Part shown: in pieces, positions 56,594 to 64,000 of the stretch
How positions within the stretch are numbered: the stretch's first letter is position 1
Layout of the letters: every line of letters begins with the position of its first letter
Origin: Heterocephalus glaber
Taxonomy: Eukaryota; Chordata; Mammalia; Rodentia; Bathyergidae
Direction of reading: 5' to 3'
NCBI RefSeq assembly: GCF_000247695.1
Contig: NW_004624747.1
Coordinates: forward strand, 5,376,523-5,440,522
Length of the DNA: 64,000 nucleotides
Notes under the pieces: generated by a model
The model's input: the letters and a program-made list of their open reading frames with translations, nothing else
What the model was told of the DNA's origin: nothing
Database searches by the model: none
Position numbers and translations under genes: made by a program

Positions 56594-58140
56594 ATCATAA
56601 TAACTGATCCAAAAGTCTGAACAGAATATGTCTGCACCCAGACATATTATCAAATCAGCTCTTCATGCAGTGCTGCAGAAGCTACCCTCTCTTTTTTTTT
56701 CATACTAGCAAAATACTTTTATTATTTTTATAATGATAAAACAAGGAAAGTAAAAACTTCTATTTGGTGTATCAGAGTTAAGGGAAGTAGAAGAATAAGG
56801 GGACTAATAGGATTTTTATGTACTTACAATGACCATAAAAAGTTAACAATACCAATGTTTTGCCATAAAACTTGTAATAGTGCCCCCAAAGCAGTCCCCT
56901 TTATATAAAGGATCATAGTTTAAAAATCTGTAAAAGTAGAAAAAATACACAGTTGGAAGCTCTAATGCTTATTCCATCTTCAGTATAAAATTATAAACAT
57001 TTATTTACACAGAGCATATGTGTATATCAAAGGTCTAAGTACCATTTTCTTTTGAGTCTTGGCTCTAAGAAGAAGATGATGTGCACAGTAGTAGTCATCT
57101 CCTCCCCTGACTCCCCAAATCCAGATTCATAAATAAAGCTTTGGGCAGCTCTCTGGAGAACCCCAAGAATCACATTTTATTGCTCTGATACTGCAGCAAG
57201 TGAGGAGCCCACTGTGTGTAGCCAGCCTGGGACTAAAGCTAGCTACAGAGGATGTTAAGTACCTTGGGGGACAGAGGCAAGAGGCAGGCAGCAGCCCAGG
57301 GAGATCAGGAGAGGAACCAGGATCCAAAACCAGCCTTTGTGCCTGTTTTTGGTAGATAACCCATTGAAATCACCCTCTTCTCCTGAGATTGGGGAAATTG
57401 CTCAGAGGGTAAAGCTTTCACTGGCTTTATGATTCATCTCCTCTTTGCAAATAGATTCTTTGGAGAAAGCAGGGAAGGTGGTTAAAGGGGAAATGGCCAA
57501 CACACTATCATAGTGGCAAATGGAGAAGCCGCCCCAACTGGCTGCATCTACCCAAGGACTGAGGAGGATGCCTTCTCAGTGCCACCTGCCCTTGTCTTCA
57601 GAGGCCAGTATGCGTGTGGTCTGGCAGGAGGCCTTAACGGCTGCCAACTCTTCAACTCACGCTGTGCAGAGAAAGGTACACAATGCAGCACCGCAGAAAT
57701 AACTTTTAAAATTTTATCTGCTAGAGAGCAAAATAGTTTAAATAGCTCAAGTACTGTACAGCCTTGTGGGAATTCTTATGATCCATTGGGTAAGGCTGAG
57801 AACTTTGGTGATGGTGACTACAGACAGGGTCATGATTTGGGATGGTAGAGATGTCTCTCTGAAGAGATTGGAGAAGTTGAACAGTGAGAAAAGACTAGGT
57901 TACAGTTTCTGTCTTCCAGGACATGAGGCTGTTTTTGGTTTTCAGCATTTGACTATGATATGTCAGGTGTGTTTTCTTTGTTTTGACTTGGGTTTGCTGA
58001 GATTCTTAGATCTATGTTTTGACACCTTTAATTTATTTTGGAACATTCCTTGCTATTATTTTTTCAAATGTTTCTTCTGCCTTATTCTCTTTTTAAAAAA
58101 TCTCCTTTAGACCTTCTAATATTGTCTTATAACTGTTGAA
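56594..58140. other. Intron 5 sequence without supported gene
   Basis: 56690-57050 is AT-rich unique sequence. A 111-codon open frame at 57513-57848 has no family I recognise. 57930-58140 resembles old L1 text ('tttgactatgatatgtcagg', 'ttcaaatgtttcttctgcc'). Confidence 0.4.
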
Positions 58141-58156
58141 TACTTTGTTCATTTTT

Positions 58157-58253
58157 AATAGTATTTTTTTTTCTTTTGGTACCGGGGATTGAATTCAGGT
58201 CCTTGCGCTTGTGTGGCAGGCAGCAAAACCACTGAGCTAAATCCCCAGCCCTG
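58157..58253 (-). repeat. Young ID-like tRNA SINE
   Basis: Reverse copy with 15-bp duplication actttgttcattttt (58142 and 58254). Confidence 0.94.
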
Positions 58254-58281
58254 ACTTTGTTCATTTTTGTTTGTTTCTTTT

Positions 58282-58284
<3 letters not shown>

Positions 58285-58312
<28 letters not shown>

Positions 58313-58387
58313 GGTGCCAGGGATCAAACTCAGGACTTTGCTCTTGCGAGGCGGTCAGTGGCACCACTAAGCTAAATCCCTGGCCCT
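58285..58387 (-). repeat. Young ID-like tRNA SINE, long T-run
   Basis: Reverse copy with about 31 Ts. It sits just 17 bases after the repeated target of the previous copy. Confidence 0.92.
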
Positions 58388-58529
58388 GTTTTGAATATTT
58401 TTTATTGGCTTTTCTTTGCCTTTACTGATTCTTTTTTTGTCTATGTCTACTCTGCTAATAAGCCTCTCAAAGGGATACTTCATTTCTGATATCATTTGTT
58501 TTATTTCTAGTATTTACATTTGAATTTTT

Positions 58530-58610
58530 TTTTTTGGTACCGGGGATCGAACTTGGATTCTTGCATTTGTGAGGTAGGTGGTAGAACCACTGAGCTAAAT
58601 CCTCGGCCCA
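58530..58610 (-). repeat. Young ID-like tRNA SINE
   Basis: Reverse copy with 14-bp duplication acatttgaattttt (58516 and 58613). Confidence 0.93.
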
Positions 58611-58958
58611 ATACATTTGAATTTTTATAGTTTCCATATCTCTATTGAAATTTCTAGTCTGTTCAGCACTGTTGTCTATTTTTTACTAAGTACTGGTGTA
58701 TTCATTGTAGAGTCTCTGTGTCTAATAGTTCCAACAGCTGGGTCCTTTATGAATCTGGTTCTGTGATTATTTTATTTCTCGACAATGTGTTGTATTCCAA
58801 CCCTTTCTTACTTGCTTTTAGGTACAATGTATTTATTTATTTATTCTTTCTTTATGTATATATTTGTTTTTCTTTCTTTCTTTTTTTTTTTTTGAATGGA
58901 ACATTAAAAAATGTAATCCAAAGTGATCAGGGTTTTGCAACATTAGCAATGTTCACTC

Positions 58959-59039
58959 TTTTTTTTTTTGGTACCGGAAATCGAGCTCAAGACCTTGCGC
59001 TTTCGAGGCAGGTGCCGGAACCACTGAATCCCCAGCCCT
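58959..59039 (-). repeat. Young ID-like SINE with A-box deletion
   Basis: Reverse copy. 'ccactgaatccccagccc' shows loss of about seven bases (gagctaa) from the A box. Confidence 0.88.
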
Positions 59040-59069
59040 ATTTTTCTTTCTTTTTAATGTATTCATTTA

Positions 59070-59160
59070 TCTTTTCTTCCTTTTTTTCCTTCCTTCTTCC
59101 CTCCCTCTTCCTCCCTCCCTTTCTACTTCCTTCCTTTCTTTTTCTTTTCTATTTTTTTTG
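59070..59160 (+). repeat. (CTTC)n pyrimidine tract
   Basis: A degenerate CTTC/CCTC/TTCT run. Confidence 0.85.
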
Positions 59161-59312
59161 GAGGGGGCATACTGCAGTTTGAACCCAGGGCCTCCACACT
59201 GAGCTACTTACCAACCTTTTTTTTTTTTTTTTTTAAATTTTGAGACAGGGTCTCAGTTGCCTGAGCTAGGCTTAAACTTGGAATCTTCCTGCCTCAGCCT
59301 CCTGCCAGAATG
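59160..59312 (-). repeat. B1-ID dimeric SINE (B1-dID type)
   Basis: Minus-strand B1-like half (59235-59312), A-rich linker, ID-like half (59165-59215). It is shared with 62872-63005. Confidence 0.72.
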
Positions 59313-59325
59313 CTGGTATATTTTC

Positions 59326-59410
59326 TTTTTTTTTTGGTACTGGGGATCGAACTTGGGTCCTTGCGCCTGTGCAGCAGGTGGCGAAACCATTGAGCTAAAT
59401 CCCTGGCCCC
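59326..59410 (-). repeat. Young ID-like tRNA SINE
   Basis: Reverse copy between 'ggtatattttct' and 'agtatattttct'. It is absent from the paralogous copy at 63005, so it arrived after the duplication. Confidence 0.93.
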
Positions 59411-59564
59411 TAGTATATTTTCTATTGAATATCATGTGCCATGTGTAGAAGAGTTGTATACTGCTAAAGTAAATAGCATTTACTTCTGACAGGGATGAAG
59501 CCAGTCAGTAATTCATCAGGGTTTGGGTTTTATTGCTTCTAACATTACCCTCAAAACACCTGAG

Positions 59565-59648
59565 ATAGCGCCAAGGATTTAGCTCAGTGGTTTCGCCTCC
59601 TGCTGCGCAAGCACAAGGACCAGAGTTCGATCCCCAGTATGGAAAAAA
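59565..59648 (+). repeat. Young ID-like SINE, 'ctgctgcgcaag' subtype
   Basis: Perfect 12-bp duplication aaaacacctgag (59553 and 59649). Confidence 0.94.
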
Positions 59649-59904
59649 AAAACACCTGAGGTATCTTAGTTACTTTCTTTGTAACTGAGACACAATACCT
59701 GTCACCTGCAAATTAAAGGAAGAGTTTATTTTGGCTCACATTTCAGTCCATAGTTGGCTGGCTCCAAGGCAGGATGGCAGGGCACAGGGGCATGCAGAGG
59801 AATAGCTGCTCATTTTATGGCAGACAGGAAGGAGAGAAGGGAGAAGCTGGGGAGGAAGATAAATCCTGCCAGTCATATGCCCAGTGATCTGCCACTTCAC
59901 ACCA

Positions 59905-60035
59905 GAATTTTAATTTTCATTAGTATGTGTTTCCAGTACATAATGATTACATTCATCACAGGGCGTTGGTACATGTACATAACACATCTTAATTCTTTTT
60001 TTGTCCCCTTTCCCTCCTCTCCATCTTCCCCTCTC
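59905..60035 (-). mobile_element. L1 3' UTR module
   Basis: 'ttttcattagtatgtgtttc', 'cagtacataatgattacatt', 'gttggtacatgtacataaca', then a pyrimidine-rich tail. Almost the same as 61570-61800. Confidence 0.8.
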
Positions 60036-60050
60036 CAAAATGAATCTCCT

Positions 60051-60128
60051 GGGCTGGGGATTTAGCTCAGTGATTCCACCGCCTGCCTCGCAAGAGCAAG
60101 GACTCAAGTTTGATCCCCGGTACCAAAA
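60051..60128 (+). repeat. Young ID-like tRNA SINE
   Basis: Perfect 16-bp duplication ccaaaatgaatctcct (60035 and 60129). Confidence 0.95.
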
Positions 60129-61460
60129 CCAAAATGAATCTCCTAAGAGTAAGTCAGCTATAAGCCCCCATAATCCACTCACCTTCCAAAAGCCCCACCT
60201 TCCAAAAACCATAACATTCCACCCCTGACCCCCAAAAGATTCATCTGCATGCCTTTGTGCAAAATGCGTTTAGTCCAACTCTGAGTTGCCAAACTCCTAA
60301 CAGTTTCACCGTTACTGAGAAATCCAAATCCAAAGTCTCCTTTGAGATTCAAGCCAAACTCTTACCTATGAGCCCCTGTTTAAAAAAGAAAAAATTAAAC
60401 TCTGCCAACATACAATAGTGTAGGGTAAACATTCCCATTCCAAAAGGGAGAAATAGGGACATAGAAACCAATAGGACCAAAGCAAGATTGATACACAGTA
60501 TGGCAAACATTAAATCTTGTAACTCCATGTCCAGCACCCAAGGCAAGCTGTGGTGATGTATGAACTCCCAAAAGCTCGTGTGGGCCCACCCCTATGATAT
60601 TGCCAGTGATTCCAGCTCTCACAGCTTCTCTTCTGGGCTGGTTTTGTTCATCCCTTACGGCTTTCCTCAGCAGAAGTTCTATGTTGTTGCCATTTCTAAC
60701 TTCCTAGGGTCTATGCTGCACTTTCAGCTTCACTCTCAAAGCTTCATGCTCAGCCCTCTCTGGCCTTCCAGACCTTCTTCTGAAATCTGGGTGGAAGCCT
60801 CCATGACCCCACAACTCTTGTATTCTGCATGCGTATAAAATCAGCACCACATGCACGATGCCAGGGTCTGCTGCTGGCTTGAGCAGTAACCAGACTCCCT
60901 TGAATCAAGGCTGCAGAAGTCTCTAAGGGTCTGGATAGCTATATACTATGAACTGAATCCCAGAAAACAAATTTCCTAGGCAGCCATTTTCTTTCTCAAA
61001 GCCTGGGGATCCCTTCTCCAAGCAAATTCTTTCAGTTTTACAATTTTGAGCCTGTGATGGGTGGGGCCTTGATGGTTCCTCTCAGGCCCTCAGACCATCT
61101 TTCCTGTCGTCCTGTTGTAAAGTACTTAGCTTCTTTTAAATGGTAATCTTTTCAACCACCAAGCTCTTCTGTGCTCTATTTTTGCAGGAAATTCCTTTCT
61201 AGGAAAACCGAAGACTTTTTAAATGGACTTGTTGCACCTGTTTCTCAGTATAAACCTAGCTAAAAGCAGCAAACAGTATCTATGCTACAGCCTGCTTTGG
61301 ACTGCTTTGAAATTCCCTCCACCAGATTAATTAGATCACAGCCCTTAATCTCAGTCTTCCACAAAGTCTCAGTATATGAGCAAAATGCAGATAAATTTTT
61401 CACCAGAGTATAACACACCTTGTTTGGAATCCTACTGTCAATGGAATACTTGACCTCTTT

Positions 61461-61546
61461 TTTTTTTTTTTTTTTTTCGGTGATCGAACTCAGGTCCTTG
61501 CACTTGCACAGCAGGCGGTGAAACCACTGAGCTAAATCCCTGGCCC
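61461..61546 (-). repeat. Young ID-like tRNA SINE
   Basis: Reverse copy, missing the GGTACC end beside the T-run. The duplication is about acctcttttttt. Confidence 0.9.
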
Positions 61547-61554
61547 AACCTCTT

Positions 61555-61810
61555 TTTTTTTTTTTTTTTCAAATTTTAATTTTCATTAGTATGTGTTTGC
61601 AGTACATAATGATTACATTCATCTCAGGGAGTTGGTACATGTACATAACGCATCTTAATTCTTTTTTTTTTTTTTTTCTGGTACCAGGGACTGAACTTGG
61701 GACCGAACTTGGGACCTTGTGCTTGCAAGGCAGGTGCTGGAACCACTGAGTTAAATCCCTGGCCCATTAATTCTTTTTATGTCCCCTTTCCTTCCGCTCC
61801 ATCTCCCCTT
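61555..61810 (-). mobile_element. L1 3' UTR module in the provirus
   Basis: 'ttttaattttcattagtatg', 'tgtttgcagtacataatgat', 'gttggtacatgtacataacg', split by a SINE at 61667. Confidence 0.82.
61667..61765 (-). repeat. Young ID-like SINE with a 12-13-base internal duplication
   Basis: The segment 'gaacttgggac' appears twice in tandem in its B-box region (61691-61715). The duplication ttaattctttt is on both sides. Confidence 0.92.
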
Positions 61811-62044
61811 CCCCAAAATGAAACCTCTTGAGCCTGGTCCTTACCATCTGAATTACTGTCAGCATCCTGGTCTTCTGAGCTCTGACTAGAATCTCCCATC
61901 AAGCTTGGCTTATAGCATTCTTCTCTAGCCTTCATCTCCAGACCTTTCCAAACTTCTCTGACAGATTCCAAAGGCTTCTGAACCATGTAGTCAGGTAGTG
62001 TCACAAGAATGACCACACTTCTCTGGTACAAAAATCTTACTTTC

Positions 62045-62520
62045 ATCATTGCTGAGACATAGTGCCCAACACCTGCAAATTAAAGGAGAAGTTTATTTTG
62101 GCTTATTTTTCAGTCCATAGTTGGCTGGCTCCAAGGCAGGAAGTCATGGCATAGGGGCATGGTGAAGGAATAGCTAGCTGCTCACCTTACAACAGATAGG
62201 AAAAAGAGAGAAGGGAAGTGCTGGGGAAGAAAGTAAACCTTTTTATTTTATTTTATTTATTCATTTTGGCTTATTTGAGACATGATCTCGCTATGTAGTT
62301 CAGACTGGCCTTGAACTCACTTTGTAGCCCAGGCTGGCCTCCAACTTGCTGTGATCCTGCTGTGTCAGCTCCCCACACCAGTGCTGTGATTACAGGCATG
62401 TGCTACAACACCCAGGTAAAAATAAACCCTTCTAGGCTATGCCTCCAGTGGCCTCTCCAACCAGACTATACCTCCTCAGAGTGAGTCAGCTATAAGTCCC
62501 ACCTATGAGTACATGAGGCT
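62045..62520 (-). mobile_element. MaLR provirus, right LTR (5' LTR)
   Basis: 'ctgcaaattaaaggagaagt', 'ttattttggcttatttttca', 'gttggctggctccaaggcag', then, after a B1, 'gagtgagtcagctataagtc', matching 'gagtaagtcagctataagcc' in the left LTR. Confidence 0.72.
62268..62416 (-). repeat. B1-type SINE with internal duplication
   Basis: Reverse copy inserted in the right LTR only (flanks taaacct / taaaccc), so it is younger than the provirus. Confidence 0.9.
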
Positions 62521-62617
62521 TTCAGGGTCCATCTATATTCATCATAGAGTCTCTGTCTGATAGTTCCAACATCTAAGTCCTCTGTAAATCTGGTTCTTTA
62601 AAAATTATTTTATTTTA

Positions 62618-62699
62618 TTTTTTTTGTATGGGGGATCAAACTCTGGACCTTGCACTTACAGGGCAGGCAGCAGCACCACTGAGTTAAATCCCCAGCCCT
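62618..62699 (-). repeat. Young ID-like SINE, first of a serial pair
   Basis: Reverse copy ('tatgggggatcaaactctgg', 'ccactgagttaaatcccca'). Target text ttattttattt occurs before, between and after the pair. Confidence 0.9.
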
Positions 62700-62709
62700 A
62701 TTTTATTTC

Positions 62710-62798
62710 TTTTTTTTTTTTTTGGTACCAGGGATTCAACTTGGGTCCTTGTGCTTGTGAGGCAAGCAGCAGAACCACTGAGCTAAATCCCCAGCCCC
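62710..62798 (-). repeat. Young ID-like SINE, second of a serial pair
   Basis: Reverse copy with GGTACC end. Flanked by tattttatttctt (62700) and tattttatttctt (62800). Confidence 0.92.
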
Positions 62799-62871
62799 TT
62801 ATTTTATTTCTTAACAGTGAGGCTTATTCTACTTCTTTCTTGCTTTTATCCATGTTTGTTTGTTTGTTTGT

Positions 62872-63005
62872 GGCAGTACTAGGGATTGACCCCAAAATTT
62901 TTGCACTGAGCTATATCCCTAACTTAAAAAAATATATTGACATAGGGTCTCACTGAGTAGCCCAGGCTGGGCTCAAACATGCCTCAGCTTCCTATAGAAT
63001 GCTAG
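62872..63005 (-). repeat. B1-ID dimeric SINE (B1-dID type)
   Basis: Same arrangement and position in the L1 text as the copy at 59160-59312. Confidence 0.7.
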
Positions 63006-63169
63006 TATATTTTCTGTTGAATACCATATGTCCTGTGTAGAGAGTAGTAGACACTAAGATAAACAGCATTTCTATCTGACAAGGATGAAACCAGTCTGTC
63101 ATTAGTTGAGCAGGATTTTGGTTTCTTTGCTTCTAACATTACCCTCAAGGCACATAAGGCTTCAGACTT

Positions 63170-64000
63170 CTCCAGCCATAGCCTGCTAGTACACTAATAT
63201 GGAAGCTGGGAGGCCAGGGGGGCTTTTCATTGTTCTAGTTACACTATCAGCTTTGAGTAATTCCTATGTATCTGTGCCACAGAGTGGCTCTATCTTTACT
63301 CTTGTACCTCTCTGGCACTGGTGGACTGCTGTTACTGGTTATTTGGTGCGTGTTTGTAGGGAGGTGAAAGGGGGCTCCTGGTTCTCTTGTTTCATCCTCA
63401 GCCTTGGCACATGTCCTCAGCTGCAGGGGTGAGGCCTTTTCAGCATTCCTGCACCCTTTTCTCTCTGGCAGTCAAACTCTGCTTTGGTTGTGGTTGATCC
63501 TGGGGAAGAGAGAATTGTTTTGCCCCTCTCCAAGGGTGACAGACCTATACTTTGTAGGATCCTGGGCCCAAGAGGGCTGAAGGCAACCAGGGGTTGGTGC
63601 CTTTTGCTTCTGCTCTTTCCCTGGAAGCAGTGGATTTTGGCTGGTTATTTGCCTAAAAGGAATCTCCTACTTCCTCCCATAGAGGCAAAGGGATTTTTCC
63701 TCTAAACCCCTTTCCAGTGGCCCTAGAAGCAAGAGAATTTGCTGCTTCCTTTGAGTGTATGGGAAGCAGGCACTGTTTCATGATTGTCTCAGCAGCAGCC
63801 TATCACCTCTTGCACACCTGTGACACTGAGGGGGACCTTGGCCAGCTGCCTGACCCCAGTCTCTCATGGCAGCACTCTGTGGAGGCCTGTACAGAATAGC
63901 CTGCAAGTGAATCAAACTCTATTGTGTCTGCTGCTCCCAGTTATTCTCAACTGAGAGGCAAACCCACACCCAGCCTTTAAGACTTTTTGTTTTGCTATTT
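63170..64000. other. Intron 5 sequence without recognised features
   Basis: Moderately GC-rich with short open frames, possibly worn LINE. I see no KREMEN1 exon 6 (CUB domain) here. Confidence 0.4.

Larger units (their letters stand above)
58640..59560 (-). mobile_element. Old L1-type segment, left copy of a local duplication
   Basis: 'gagtctctgtgtctaatagt', 'tccaacagctgggtccttta' and, after SINEs, 'gcttctaacattaccctcaa'. The same text, with the same dimeric SINE inside, recurs at 62535-63160. Confidence 0.7.
59662..60200 (-). mobile_element. MaLR provirus, left LTR (3' LTR)
   Basis: 'ctgcaaattaaaggaagagt', 'ttattttggctcacatttca' and 'gttggctggctccaaggcag', paired with the almost matching text at 62065. 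It carries an L1 3' UTR piece (59905-60030) and a SINE. Old non-coding retrovirus-like LTR. Confidence 0.72.
60201..62044 (-). mobile_element. MaLR provirus, internal region
   Basis: Phrases such as 'gtaaacattcccattccaaa', 'aagggagaaat', 'tctgaaatctgggtggaagc' and 'gcctgtgatgggtggggcc' match the internal sequence of MaLR retrotransposons read in reverse. 'ctggtacaaaaatc' near 62025 lies next to the right LTR, where the primer-binding region should be. There is no long open frame; MaLR internal regions are usually non-coding. Two SINEs and an L1 3' end have inserted. It is a dead fossil. Confidence 0.75.
62535..63165 (-). mobile_element. Old L1-type segment, right copy of the local duplication
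   Basis: 'agagtctctgtctgatagtt', 'ccaacatctaagtcctctgt' and 'gcttctaacattaccctcaa' match the left copy at 58640-59560, with independent later SINE insertions. Confidence 0.7.

Noticed and set aside
58718..59182. 154-codon Phe-rich open frame
   Set aside because: It is translated T-runs, SINE and L1 sequence.
63199..63899. Three consecutive open frames near the end
   Set aside because: No splice structure, no recognised domain and no match to the expected CUB-domain exon.

Overview
This is a mammalian nuclear DNA window, most likely from a non-murid rodent. The evidence is B1 (7SL-derived) SINEs, B1-ID dimeric SINEs, MIR, MaLR LTRs and L1 relics, together with a very abundant young ID-like tRNA SINE that ends in GGTACC plus an A-run. 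A castorimorph (beaver, kangaroo rat and relatives) is my best guess from the SINE type, but it is unproven.

The one functional protein gene I can support is KREMEN1, on the + strand. A GC/CpG-rich promoter lies around 1.0-1.6 kb. Coding exon 1 (signal peptide) is at 1474-1570, exons 2 and 3 (kringle domain) at 20520-20682 and 24672-24763, and exons 4 and 5 (WSC domain) at 43786-43910 and 52189-52342. All junctions are AG/GT and the reading phases join cleanly into 210 codons plus one base. The exons for the CUB domain, transmembrane segment and cytoplasmic tail are not in the window, so the gene runs on past base 64000.

The introns are repeats and unique non-coding sequence. Intron 1 (1.6-20.5 kb) holds MIR, hAT relics (including a MER5A-like copy), a long palindromic element, B1 and ID SINEs and an L1 3' end. 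Intron 3 (24.8-43.8 kb) holds a MER2-like element, a Tigger-type DNA transposon, several MaLR/ERVL-type LTRs and a 5S rRNA retropseudogene with target-site duplications. Intron 4 (43.9-52.2 kb) is largely L1 and contains a processed THAP2 retrocopy that appears to derive from an exon-2-skipped transcript, with a perfect 10-bp target-site duplication. It also contains a 100-N assembly gap whose two flanks are near-identical. Intron 5 (52.3 kb to the end) is packed with young ID-like SINEs and holds a MaLR provirus with two LTRs, bracketed by duplicated L1 sequence.

I found no bacterial-type systems, CRISPR arrays, functional tRNA or rRNA genes, or a second intact protein gene. The most interesting items are the exon-skipped THAP2 retrocopy, the 5S retropseudogene, repeated SINE insertion into the same target, the duplication around the MaLR provirus, and an upstream ORF that stops six bases before the KREMEN1 start codon.
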